Position numbers and translations under genes: made by a program. From Methylocystis bryophila (GTDB lineage: Bacteria > Pseudomonadota > Alphaproteobacteria > Rhizobiales > Beijerinckiaceae), in assembly GCF_027925445.1 (NCBI RefSeq), contig NZ_AP027149.1, forward strand, positions 620,001-684,000: a DNA stretch of 64,000 bases, written 5' to 3'. Shown here one piece after another: positions 24,373 to 33,021 of this stretch. The notes under the pieces are model-generated. The model saw nothing but the letters and a program-made list of their open reading frames with translations. It made no database searches and was not told where the DNA came from. Numbering within the stretch: position 1 is the first letter of the stretch; every line of letters begins with the position of its first letter.

Positions 24373-25608
24373 CTAAACTATCGCCGCCGCGCGAAAGCCG
24401 GAACGGATCGCGCCTTCTATCGTCGCCGGCAGGCCCGTCGCGGTCCAGTCGCCGGCGAGCGACAAATTGTCCCAAGGGGTCCTTGGACCTGGCCGGCGCT
24501 TTTCTTGCGCCGGCGTCGCAGCGAAGGTCGCCCGCTTTTCCTTGACGATCTGCCAGGGCGGCAGCGCTGAGGGGAGGCCGGTTGATTTCGAGACCTCGGC
24601 CCAGATGCGCGCCGCCAGATCTTCGCGCGGCTCGTCCATCAGCCGGTCGGCGCCGCTGATCGTGACCGACAAGCGATCGTTGAAGGCGAAGAGCCATTCG
24701 CTCAAGCTCCCGACGAGTCCCAGAAGGAGCGGCTGACCATGCGGCGGCGCGATCCTGTAATGCGCGTTGAGAATGGCGCGATATTCGTCGGGCGCGACGA
24801 GACCTGGAAGAAGCTCGGAGGCCGTCCAAGGCGGCACGGCGAGAACGACGCGGTCGTCAGGGCCGAGCGCCACTTGCGTCTCCCCAAAATCGAGGCGCGA
24901 CGCGCGCGCGCCGTCGAAATCGATGCGACGCAGCCGCGCTCCGAAGGCGACTTCCACGCCAAGCCCTTTTAGAAAGAGCAGCGCCGGCTCGATGAAGGCC
25001 GGGCCGAGGCCGTCCTTGGCGACCATGGGCCGGCAGGCGTCGCCGCCGGCGGCCAAGGTCTCGCGCAGCACGGCGCCGGCGAGCGCGGCGCTCGCTTCTT
25101 TGGGCTCCATGTTCAGAGCGGACAGCAGCACCGGTCCCCACAGCCGCTCGTAGAGCAGGCCCGAGCAGACCATCGTCTCGCCGATCGTCGCCTCTGGCTT
25201 GGCGTAGAGGAGCTTGGCCGCGCCGAGATAGTCGAAGGGCCGCGTGCCCGGCACGCGGCGGGCCTTCACAAATATCCACCACGGCAGCCGCGAGGCGTTG
25301 GGCGCGAGCCGCCATCTGAGGCCGCCGGCGACATCCTCGAAGTCGAAGACGCATTGCTCCGGTCCGACGAGCGCGTCGCCCGCGCCGATCCGCGCGAGAT
25401 ATTCGCGCGCCGCTCGATTTCCGGAGAGCAGCAGATGATTGCCGTTGTCGATGGTCAGACCCAGAGCCGGATCGAAATAGGAACGGCAGCGGCCGCCGGC
25501 CATGCGCGCCGCCTCATAGAGCGCGACGGTTTTGCCCGCCTGCGCGAGGCTGACGGCGCAGGCGAGGCCGGCAAGACCGGCGCCGACGATATGGGTGACG
25601 CCGCTCAC
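24373..25608 (-). CDS. hpnE: Hydroxysqualene dehydroxylase HpnE
   Basis: A 411-aa FAD-dependent amine-oxidase-like protein. The dinucleotide-binding start is HIVGAGLAGLACAVSLAQAG, followed by VALYEAARMAGGRCRSY and IDNGNHLLLSGN; the C-terminal FAD contact is LSLAGDWTATGLPATIEGAIRSGFRAA. HpnE, with HpnC and HpnD, converts presqualene diphosphate via hydroxysqualene to squalene for hopanoid synthesis. In many genomes hpnCDE are adjacent; here hpnC and hpnD are not in the window. The assignment to HpnE rather than another phytoene-desaturase-like enzyme rests on the overall match of these segments. Confidence 0.88.
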   Translation of the reverse strand: MSGVTHIVGAGLAGLACAVSLAQAGKTVALYEAARMAGGRCRSYFDPALGLTIDNGNHLLLSGNRAAREYLARIGAGDALVGPEQCVFDFEDVAGGLRWRLAPNASRLPWWIFVKARRVPGTRPFDYLGAAKLLYAKPEATIGETMVCSGLLYERLWGPVLLSALNMEPKEASAALAGAVLRETLAAGGDACRPMVAKDGLGPAFIEPALLFLKGLGVEVAFGARLRRIDFDGARASRLDFGETQVALGPDDRVVLAVPPWTASELLPGLVAPDEYRAILNAHYRIAPPHGQPLLLGLVGSLSEWLFAFNDRLSVTISGADRLMDEPREDLAARIWAEVSKSTGLPSALPPWQIVKEKRATFAATPAQEKRRPGPRTPWDNLSLAGDWTATGLPATIEGAIRSGFRAAAIV

Positions 25609-25838
25609 AGCTCAACTCCCCGCAAATGCGCGCTCATGACGATCGGCGTAGCCTGCATCCTTTCCAAATCCTTTCGTAAACGAGATCCTGGAGCTTGGGA
25701 GGCCGACGAAGGCCCCTCACGCCGGCGCTCGGGCGACTATAAACGAATTCGCCGCGGCGCCGTCGCTCCCTCCTTCCTTCGCCCCCGCATTCGGGCTACA
25801 ACCCGGCCGGCTCCCGCATCGCATCAAGAGGCTATTCC

Positions 25839-27122
25839 ATGACCGAGATCGTCGACGTACACGCCCGCGAAATCTTGGACTCGCGCGGCAATCCCACAGT
25901 CGAGGTCGACGTCACGCTCGAGGACGGCTCTTTCGGCCGCGCCGCCGTACCTTCCGGCGCGTCGACCGGAGCGCATGAGGCCGTCGAGAAGCGCGACGGC
26001 GACAAGAGCCGTTATCTCGGCAAGGGCGTGCTCAAGGCGGTCGAGAGCGTCAACGACGAGATTTCCGGCGCTCTCTTGGGCTTCGAAGCCGAAGAGCAGG
26101 TCGCGATCGACGAGGCGATGATAAGGCTCGACGGCACGCCCAACAAGGCGCGCCTCGGCGCCAACGCCATACTCGGCGTCTCCCTCGCCGTCGCGAAGGC
26201 CGCCGCCGACGCCGCCACCCTGCCGCTTTACCGTTACATCGGCGGAACGCAGGCGCGCGTGCTGCCGACGCCAATGATGAACATCATCAACGGCGGCGTG
26301 CACGCCGACAACCCCATCGACTTCCAGGAATTCATGATCCTGCCCGCTGGCGCCGACACCGTCGCCGAGGCGATCCGCTGGGGTGCCGAGATCTTCCACA
26401 CGCTGAAAAGCGCGCTGAAGAAGGCGGGGCTCAGCACGTCGGTCGGCGACGAGGGCGGCTTCGCGCCGAACCTTCCCTCGGCGGAGGCGGCGCTCGACTT
26501 CATCATGAAGGCGATCGAGAGCGCGGGCTTCAAGCCGGGCGTCGAGGTGTATCTGGGCTCCGATTGCGCCGCGAGCGAGTTCTTCAAGGACGGCAAATAT
26601 GTCTACGAGGGCGAGAAGGTGACGCGCTCCATTGAAGAGCAGGTCGACTATCTCGCCAAGCTTGCGGCGGCCTATCCGATCGTGTCGATCGAGGACGGCA
26701 TGTCGGAGGACGATTGGGAAGGCTGGAAGCTTCTGACCGAGCGTCTCGGCAAGACGCTGCAGCTCGTCGGCGACGATAATTTCGTCACCAATGTCGAGCG
26801 GCTCGGCGAGGGGATCAAGAGGGGCGTCGCCAATTCGCTGCTCGTAAAGGTCAATCAGATCGGCACGCTGACCGAGACGCTCGCCGCCGTCGAGATGGCG
26901 CATCGCGCCGGATACACGACGGTGATCTCGCACCGTTCCGGCGAGACCGAGGATTCGACGATCGCCGACATCGCCGTCGCGACCAACGCCGGTCAGATCA
27001 AGACCGGCTCGCTCGCCCGCTCCGACCGGATCGCGAAATACAACCAGCTCATCCGCATCGAGGAGGAGTTGGGTCCGGCGGCGCTTTTCGCGGGCAAGAG
27101 CGCGCTGAAGGCGCTGGCTTGA
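25839..27122 (+). CDS. eno: Enolase
   Basis: A 427-aa glycolytic enzyme (2-phosphoglycerate to phosphoenolpyruvate). All signatures are present: AREILDSRGNPTVEVDV, VPSGASTGAHEAVE, GDEGGFAPNL, IEDGMSEDDWEGW, the catalytic Lys in LLVKVNQIGTL and SHRSGETEDSTIADIAVATNAGQIKTGS. The length is standard. It is monocistronic or heads a unit with glyS, which starts 150 bp downstream after a pair of palindromes. Confidence 0.98.
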   Translation: MTEIVDVHAREILDSRGNPTVEVDVTLEDGSFGRAAVPSGASTGAHEAVEKRDGDKSRYLGKGVLKAVESVNDEISGALLGFEAEEQVAIDEAMIRLDGTPNKARLGANAILGVSLAVAKAAADAATLPLYRYIGGTQARVLPTPMMNIINGGVHADNPIDFQEFMILPAGADTVAEAIRWGAEIFHTLKSALKKAGLSTSVGDEGGFAPNLPSAEAALDFIMKAIESAGFKPGVEVYLGSDCAASEFFKDGKYVYEGEKVTRSIEEQVDYLAKLAAAYPIVSIEDGMSEDDWEGWKLLTERLGKTLQLVGDDNFVTNVERLGEGIKRGVANSLLVKVNQIGTLTETLAAVEMAHRAGYTTVISHRSGETEDSTIADIAVATNAGQIKTGSLARSDRIAKYNQLIRIEEELGPAALFAGKSALKALA

Positions 27123-27154
27123 GCGTCTGGTCGACCGGATGCAAGTCGCAGATT

Positions 27155-27225
27155 CCCTCTCCCCGCTGGCGGGGAGAGGGTTAGGGGCCCCTCATCCCAG
27201 CCTTCTCCCCGCAAGCGGGGAAAGG
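27155..27225. repeat. Two short palindromes (family C)
   Basis: The first is a perfect 12-bp stem CCCTCTCCCCGC / GCGGGGAGAGGG with a two-base loop (27155-27180). The second (27201-27225) has CCTTCTCCCCGC-AA-GCGGGGAAAGG. They lie between eno and glyS. Related palindromes occur in glyS, at the IS insertion site and downstream of leuC. Confidence 0.85.
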
Positions 27226-27271
27226 AGCAGCGCGCGCAAGCCACTCACTCGTCCTCATCCTGGAACAGCCC

Positions 27272-29575
27272 TTGCCCGATCTCCTGCTCGAGCTCTTTTC
27301 CGAAGAAATCCCTGCGCGCATGCAGACGCAGGCGGCTGTCGAGCTGCGCAAGCGCGTGACCGACGCGCTCGTCGAGCGCGGCCTCCTATATGAGGGCGCG
27401 GCGAGCTTCGCGACGCCGCGGCGGCTTGCGCTGCATGTGGCGGGCTTGCCTGCGCGCCAGCCGGACACGCGCGAGGAAAAGAAGGGCCCGCGCGTTGGCG
27501 CGCCAGAAGGGGCGATCCAGGGTTTTCTGAAAAGCGCGGGACTCTCCTCCATCGATCAGGCGACGATCCAGACGGACCCCAAGAAGGGCGACTTTTACGT
27601 CGCCGTCATCGAGCGTCCCGGCGCGCAGACGATCGACATTCTCGCCGAGATCATTCCCGCGACGATTCGCAATTTCCCCTGGCCGAAATCCATGTGCTGG
27701 GGCGCCGATTCGCTGCGCCCCGACGCGCTGCGCTGGGTGAGGCCGCTGCACTCGATCCTTGCGACCTTCGGCCCCGAAACCGAAGCGCCGGACATTGTGC
27801 GCTTCGCGGTGAACGACATTCAGTCCGGCGACGTGACGAAGGGCCATCGCTTCATGGCGCCGGGGACGATCCGGGTGAAGCGCTTCGACGACTATGTCCC
27901 GGCCTTGGAACGCGCCAAGGTCGTGCTCGATTCGGCGCGACGCCGCGAGATCATCCTTGCGGACGCGAAAAATCTCGCGATGGCCCAAGGGTTGGAGCTC
28001 GTCGAAGACCCGGGGCTTTTGGAAGAGGTCGCGGGCCTTGTCGAATGGCCGGTCGCGCTGATGGGCTCCTTCAACGAGGAGTTCTTGTCGATCCCGAAAG
28101 AGGTGATCCGCGCCACCATTCGCGTGAACCAAAAGTGCTTCGTGCTGAAGAAGCCGGACGGCGCGCTCGCCAATCGCTTCATCCTCGTCGCCAACATAGA
28201 GGCGATCGACGGCGGCGCGACGATCATCGCGGGCAATGAGCGCCCGATCGCCGCAAGGCTTTCGGACGCGAAGTTCTTCTACGAGACCGATCTCAAGACG
28301 AAGCTCGAAGATCGCCTGCCAAAGCTCGAGTCGATCGTGTTTCACGAGAAGCTCGGCACGCAGGCGCAGCGCGTCGCGCGCATTATGGCGCTGGCGAAAG
28401 AACTCGCGCCGCTCGTCGGCGCCGACCCCGCAAAAGCCGAGCGCGCCGCGAAGCTCTGCAAAGCGGATCTCGTCACCGAAATGGTGGGCGAGTTCCCGGA
28501 GCTGCAGGGACTCATGGGCCGCTATTACGCGGCTGCGCAAGGCGAGGACGCGAGCGTCGCGGCCGCCTGCGAGGAGCATTACAAGCCGCAAGGACCAAGC
28601 GATCGCATTCCGAGCGATCCGGTCTCCATCGCGGTGGGCCTCGCGGACAAGATCGACACGCTCACGGGCTTCTGGGCGATCGACGAGAAGCCGACGGGCA
28701 GCAAGGACCCTTACGCGCTGCGGCGCGCGGCGCTCGGCGTCATCCGGCTCGTGCTGGAGAATGGGCTGCGATTGCGCCTGCTGGAAGTCTCGGTCGCCGC
28801 CTTGGGCCGGCACTCCGGATCGTCGCTGCTGCGCGGCGTAATGGACCAGATCGAAGCCGTTGAAGCCTTGACCGCCACGGGCGTCGCCTCCGATGCGCTG
28901 AAGCCCATCGAGGAAAACCTCGTTTCCCGCGTGAGCCCGAATTCGATCGCGCAATTCACCGAGGAAAATTTCGAGAAGGCGTTCGAGCGCTGCCTCGATC
29001 TTTTGAATTTCTTCATCGACCGACTCAAAGTCTATCTGCGCGACCGAGGCGCGCGCTACGATCTCATCGATGCGGCGTTAGGCGCAACGCCGGCCGACTC
29101 CGCCCCCCTTGCGGGAGAGGGCGAGGGTGGGGGGTCACAGGACGATCTCGCGCTCATCGTCGCCAGAGTCGAGGCGCTCTCGAAATTCCTCGACACGGAG
29201 GACGGCAAGAATTTGCTCGCGGGCTTCCGCCGCGCGGTGAACATATTGAAGATCGAGGAGAAGAAGGACGGCCTCGGCGCCTTCGACGCGCCGCACGAGC
29301 CCGGCTCGCTCGTGGAGCCCGCCGAGCACGCGCTCGCGCGCGCTCTCGCGGGGACGCGCGAGGAGACGCAGGCGCATTTGGCTCGGGAAGATTTTGCAGG
29401 CGCGATGACGGCGTTGAGCGGCTTGCGCACGCCGGTCGACGCCTTCTTCGACGACGTGACCGTCAATGCCGAGGAAAAGGCGCTGCGGCTCAACCGCCTG
29501 CGCCTCTTGAACGAGCTGCGCCGCGCCATGGTCGGCGTCGCCGATTTCGGCAAGATCGCGGGCGAGGGGGCTTAA
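27272..29575 (+). CDS. glyS: Glycine-tRNA ligase beta subunit
   Basis: A 767-aa protein starting at TTG 27272 (PDLLLELFSEEIPARMQTQA, the invariant family start). The motifs SATPRRLA-like FATPRRLALHV, KGHRFMAPG, VNQKCFVL, EFPELQGLMGRYYA and the C-terminal HD-like/anticodon part (FFDDVTVNAEEKALRLNRLRLL) are present. About 70 residues longer than E. coli GlyS; part of the excess is an insertion at residues about 607-624 (ADSAPLAGEGEGGGS) that matches the family C palindrome in the DNA and splits the otherwise conserved helix before DDLALIVARVEAL. The glyQ gene, which normally overlaps the start of glyS, is absent; eno lies upstream. Confidence 0.96.
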   Translation: MPDLLLELFSEEIPARMQTQAAVELRKRVTDALVERGLLYEGAASFATPRRLALHVAGLPARQPDTREEKKGPRVGAPEGAIQGFLKSAGLSSIDQATIQTDPKKGDFYVAVIERPGAQTIDILAEIIPATIRNFPWPKSMCWGADSLRPDALRWVRPLHSILATFGPETEAPDIVRFAVNDIQSGDVTKGHRFMAPGTIRVKRFDDYVPALERAKVVLDSARRREIILADAKNLAMAQGLELVEDPGLLEEVAGLVEWPVALMGSFNEEFLSIPKEVIRATIRVNQKCFVLKKPDGALANRFILVANIEAIDGGATIIAGNERPIAARLSDAKFFYETDLKTKLEDRLPKLESIVFHEKLGTQAQRVARIMALAKELAPLVGADPAKAERAAKLCKADLVTEMVGEFPELQGLMGRYYAAAQGEDASVAAACEEHYKPQGPSDRIPSDPVSIAVGLADKIDTLTGFWAIDEKPTGSKDPYALRRAALGVIRLVLENGLRLRLLEVSVAALGRHSGSSLLRGVMDQIEAVEALTATGVASDALKPIEENLVSRVSPNSIAQFTEENFEKAFERCLDLLNFFIDRLKVYLRDRGARYDLIDAALGATPADSAPLAGEGEGGGSQDDLALIVARVEALSKFLDTEDGKNLLAGFRRAVNILKIEEKKDGLGAFDAPHEPGSLVEPAEHALARALAGTREETQAHLAREDFAGAMTALSGLRTPVDAFFDDVTVNAEEKALRLNRLRLLNELRRAMVGVADFGKIAGEGA
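29098..29135 (+). repeat. Family C palindrome inside glyS
   Basis: The DNA CCCCCCTTGCGGGAGAGGG with a G-rich tail resembles the intergenic family C palindromes. It is read in frame as a Gly/Ala/Glu-rich insert in GlyS. Confidence 0.7.
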
Positions 29576-29632
29576 GCACGCGCTTTGCGCGCAGCGCAAA
29601 ATCCCCCGACCCCTCTCCCTAACCCTCTCCCC

Positions 29633-29642
29633 GCAAGCGGGG
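29633..29642. repeat. Target-site duplication, left copy
   Basis: GCAAGCGGGG directly precedes the left end of the IS element; the identical 10 bases follow its right end at 31055-31064. Joining the two flanks restores a family C palindrome. Confidence 0.9.
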
Positions 29643-31054
29643 CTACGGCATTCACACATCGTGGTTTGCGGCGGACGCGGAACTCTGATTCCTTCTCCCG
29701 CGTGATTTGGGAGGTTGGGGATGTCGGAGGTTTCGCTGGGGCGGTTTGGCGACCGTCGCCTGGAAAAAGGGGGGCGTTTTTGCACGCCCGTCTGGTGTCG
29801 GCGGTCGGTCGGGGACTACGGGTGCGACGGTTGGGCGGGGATCGGGCGGGAGAAATTCGCCTGACCCGCTTCCTTCGCAATCGGAATGTGAGCCCCGGCG
29901 AGATGGCTGCGCATGCGGCGGAGCGTCTCGGTCTGCGTTGCGCGGATCGCCACGTGCTGGCGATCCAGGACACCACGGTGGTCAAGTCTTCCGGCGGCGG
30001 CGGGCTTTATCTGCATGTTTGCGCGGCGGTGGACGCGGACGACGGGACGCTGCTGGGCCTGGCGCATGCGCGGTTCCTCAAGCGCGAGGAAGGCCGCAAG
30101 GGGCAAAGGCGGGCCCTGCCGACCGTGGCGAAGGAGAGCCAGCGCTGGCTGGAGGGGGCGGACGACGCCGCGCGGGCCTGCCGGAGCGCGCGCGAGATCA
30201 CGATCGTCGCGGATCGCGAGAGCGATATTTACGCCGCCTTCGCGCAGCGTCCTGCGCAGGCGCATATGATCGTGCGTGCGGCGCAGGATCGCAGCCTCGA
30301 GGACGGCGGGCGTCTGTTCGCCACAGCCGACGCTCTGCCCGAGGCGGGACGAACCCGGCTGGATTTGCCGGCCAAACCCGGCCGCCCCGCGCGCCAGACG
30401 ACCTTGGCGGCGCGCTTTTCCCGCATCGAGCTGAAGCGGCCCAAAAACAGCGTCGACGAAGGCTTGCCGGAAAGCTTGAGCCTGCATCTCGTCGATCTGC
30501 GAGAGGTCGATCCGCCTTCCGGCGAGACCATCCATTGGCGGCTCATAACCACCTATCCCGTCGCCGATTTGCGCGAAGCTCTGCAAGTCGGGGAGCTTTA
30601 CCGCCGCCGCTGGGCGATCGAGCAATTGTTCCGCACGATGAAGACGCAGGGCTTCGACATTGAAGGCCTGCGCATCGAGGACGACGTTCCCCGCTGCAAC
30701 CTGGTGATGGCCGCGCTGATCGCCGCCGTCACCGTCCAGCAACTCGTCCACGCCCGCGACGGCGGCGGCGCAAAAGGCCGATTGCGCCCAGTCAGCGACG
30801 CTTTCGAGGAAGCCGACATCCCCCTCCTCGAAGCCCTTTGCGCCACGCTCGAAGGCAAAACGCAAAGACAAAAGAACCCCCACCCCAAAGGCTCTCTCGC
30901 CTACGCCGCCTGGGTCTGCGCACGCCTGGGAGGCTGGACCGGATACTACGGAAAACCAGGCCCCGTCGTCATGCTCCAGGGTTGGCTCCAGTTCCAAGCC
31001 GCAAAGCAGGGCGTCAACGCAATCACGGCAAGCCAAGTTATGTGAATCTGGTAG
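29643..31054 (+). mobile_element. IS4-family insertion sequence
   Basis: A 1412-bp element. Its ends are imperfect inverted repeats: left CTACGGCATTCACAC, right (reverse complement) CTACCAGATTCACAT, matching in CTAC and ATTCACA. It is flanked by a 10-bp direct duplication, GCAAGCGGGG, which fits the 9-12 bp duplications of the IS4/IS50 group. The exact repeats on both sides indicate recent insertion. It carries one transposase gene and sits between glyS and the convergent DUF447 gene, whose stop codon it supplies. Confidence 0.92.
29721..31045 (+). CDS. IS4-family (IS50-like) transposase with N-terminal -1 frameshift
   Basis: The DDE catalytic residues are visible in LAIQDTTVV (Asp), IVADRESDIYAAF (Asp) and YRRRWAIEQLFRTMKTQG (Glu, the Y-R-E-K-like motif). 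The C-terminal WVCARLGGWTGYYGKPGP part is typical of the group. The family-like N-terminus MSEVSLGRFGDRRLEK starts at ATG 29721 in frame 3, whereas GAFLHARLVSAVGRGLRVRR and everything after is in frame 2. The switch needs a -1 slip in the run A5G6 at 29764-29774. Either a single G was lost or the run is used for programmed slippage. Without the slip, only in-frame starts upstream (such as GTG 29702) could serve, and those give an unrelated N-terminus. Confidence 0.85.
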
Positions 31055-31622
31055 GCAAGCGGGGAGAGGGGAGGGCTGCGCGGACTTTCGCAATCACGCG
31101 GTCCCAGGCGCGCCTCTCGGCCTCGCCCGCCGTCTTGTCGACGGCGATCTTGAGATAGGCGATCTCCCGCTCGATCTTTTCGGGAGGCAGCATGTGAAGG
31201 CGCGTCGCCAGGATCGCCGCCTCCAGCACGGCGGCGCGCGCGCGATTAAGCCCAAGAAAAGGCCTGTGGCTCTCGATGCGCCGCACGGCGCAGATGAAGC
31301 GCGGACGCAATTCGTCCGGCTCGACCTTGAGCACCTCCAGTTCCGCATGGGCGAGCGCGGCCGACAGGCGCGGCGCCGGCCAATCGGACACCGCTTCAAC
31401 CGGCCAGTCGCGTTTCCCCGTGACGAAGCCGGCAAAGATTTCGGCGTCGTCGATAAAGCTCGCCGTGGCTTTCGCCGTCTTCTCCAGATTGTCGAGGGTC
31501 GTGGAGGGCCGGAAGGGCGCGATGATCCAATGCTCGCCGTCCTCGATGAGACCCAGAGGCGCTAGATGCGGCTCTCCGGACGGATGAAGCGTCGTGACGA
31601 CGCATTCACGGATCAGCGGCAT
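31038..31622 (-). CDS. DUF447 protein of the H4MPT/C1 gene set
   Basis: A 194-aa protein with LIRECVVTTLHPSGEPHLAPLG, the FMN-binding-like split-barrel start of DUF447, then LDNLEKTAKATASFIDDAEIFAG and a C-terminal helical part (ARAAVLEAAILATRLHMLPPEKIEREIAYLKIAVDKTAG). DUF447 genes occur in archaea and in methylotrophic bacteria with tetrahydromethanopterin-linked C1 genes. Its start overlaps the previous gene by 17 bp. The last residues (PSPRLPTRFT) come from the family C palindrome and the IS element, which provides the TAA stop; the original C-terminus was therefore altered by the insertion. Confidence 0.86.
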   Translation of the reverse strand: MPLIRECVVTTLHPSGEPHLAPLGLIEDGEHWIIAPFRPSTTLDNLEKTAKATASFIDDAEIFAGFVTGKRDWPVEAVSDWPAPRLSAALAHAELEVLKVEPDELRPRFICAVRRIESHRPFLGLNRARAAVLEAAILATRLHMLPPEKIEREIAYLKIAVDKTAGEAERRAWDRVIAKVRAALPSPRLPTRFT

Positions 31623-33021
31623 CGTCGCCTCCCTTGCGCTTGCGCAGCGTGTGGCCGATCTCCTTGAAACGTTCTTGCTCCTCGGGAGCCTTGTCGAACG
31701 CCGCGCCGAAGTCGAGCGGCTCGTCCTGGCGGTAGCGCTTGCCCAGTCGAAAGGCGAGCTCCGCCTTCATCAGCTCCGTCCCGAGATAGAAGGCGTGCGC
31801 GCCGTCCTTCTCAACATTGAGCTTTGGAAAAAGAGCCATCGCGTCCGTTGCGAGTTCATGGAAGCCGCGTGCAAAAATATGGACGCCGTCTTCGGCGACC
31901 TCGATGCGAAAATTGGCGTCCCGCAGCTCGCGCGCGAGCTCGGCGATTTCGTCCGGCGTCGAGGCGAAGGGGCGCTTGTCGTGGACTTGCAGCAGCGCGT
32001 CCGAATAGCCCTTGGGCAAAGCGTGATCGGCGCGCGCCGCGAAGAGCATTCGGCGCGCGGCGTCGTGCTCTTCGAGCGTGCGGCGCGTGTGCGGGCTCAC
32101 CTGCACCGTCAGAATGTTGCGAATCTCGAGCTCTGAGCAGAGGCCGAGCAACATGGCCGTGACGCCGGAGGAATCGGCGTCGGTCAATTCGGTGAGATTG
32201 CCGGTGCCCATCATCATCTCGGCCGCGGGCTCGCGCCTGCGCGTTTCGACATAGCGCGCGACCGAGTCGGCGAATCCGAAGTGGATCGGGTCAAGAATGG
32301 GGTCGAGAATGAAGTCGATCCCCCGCGCGCGCGCTTTTGCAGCGGCGCGCTGCAGCGAATCGAGATCGCCGTGCGGGGCGGGAACGAGGATCGGCGCGAG
32401 CGTCGAGCCTTGCGGCAAAATATCGAGGCTGTGCTCGTCGAGACTCAACAGATGATCGGCGCCGGCCGCCGCTGCCCGCTTCAATTCCTCGATATTGGCG
32501 GAATCGACGCTGACGCGGAGACCCTGCGCGTGCAGCGCGGCGATCGTCTCCTCCATATGCGCGAAGGGCGTGTCGGGCAGGCAGCCGAGATCGATGACAT
32601 CGGCGCCGGCGGCTCTAAGCCGGCTTGCGCGCTCGACGATTGCCTTGACGCTCATTGTGGAGGCGTCGACGATCTCCGCAAAGAGCCGCATATCGTGGCG
32701 CGAGAGATCGGGCTTGCCGCCGGAACGGCCCAGATAGGCGGGAAGATCGGCGATCTCCTCCGGTCCACGCTCGACCGCGACCCCCAGCTCGCGGGAGAGA
32801 AACGCGAGATCGGCGCGGCAGCGTCCTGGCAGGATCACGCGGTCCGCCCCGACGGGTCGGGGCAGGCGGCGCAGGATGATCTCCTGCGTCATCAGCGCCG
32901 CGACCTTTACCCCGATGTCGTGCGCTCGCCAGTCCTGGGCGGCGTCGCCGAAGCTCCTGACCATCCGCTCCAAGCGCGGATAGGCGAGGCGTCCGGTCAG
33001 GAACAGCAGGCGTTCGCTCAC
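31606..33021 (-). CDS. Dihydropteroate synthase-like protein of the H4MPT/C1 gene set
   Basis: A 471-aa protein starting at GTG 33021, which overlaps the TGA of the flavoprotein gene (GTGA). Residues about 1-130 are a methylotroph/methanogen-specific domain (ERLLFLTGRLAYPRLERMV, IILRRLPRPVGADRVILPGRC). Residues about 145-360 form a TIM barrel resembling dihydropteroate synthase (VIDLGCLPDTPFAHM, LRVSVDSANIEEL, IDFILDPILDPIHFGF, EMMMGTGNLTELTDADS). The C-terminal part is DUF-type. Such proteins accompany H4MPT biosynthesis genes in methylotrophs and probably act in the pterin branch. A frame open upstream to 33657 is antisense noise in the flavoprotein gene. Confidence 0.87.
   Translation of the reverse strand: MSERLLFLTGRLAYPRLERMVRSFGDAAQDWRAHDIGVKVAALMTQEIILRRLPRPVGADRVILPGRCRADLAFLSRELGVAVERGPEEIADLPAYLGRSGGKPDLSRHDMRLFAEIVDASTMSVKAIVERASRLRAAGADVIDLGCLPDTPFAHMEETIAALHAQGLRVSVDSANIEELKRAAAAGADHLLSLDEHSLDILPQGSTLAPILVPAPHGDLDSLQRAAAKARARGIDFILDPILDPIHFGFADSVARYVETRRREPAAEMMMGTGNLTELTDADSSGVTAMLLGLCSELEIRNILTVQVSPHTRRTLEEHDAARRMLFAARADHALPKGYSDALLQVHDKRPFASTPDEIAELARELRDANFRIEVAEDGVHIFARGFHELATDAMALFPKLNVEKDGAHAFYLGTELMKAELAFRLGKRYRQDEPLDFGAAFDKAPEEQERFKEIGHTLRKRKGGDDAADP

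Noticed and set aside
27386..28954. 522-codon minus-strand frame across glyS.
   Set aside because: Antisense shadow of glyS with Arg-rich, patternless sequence.
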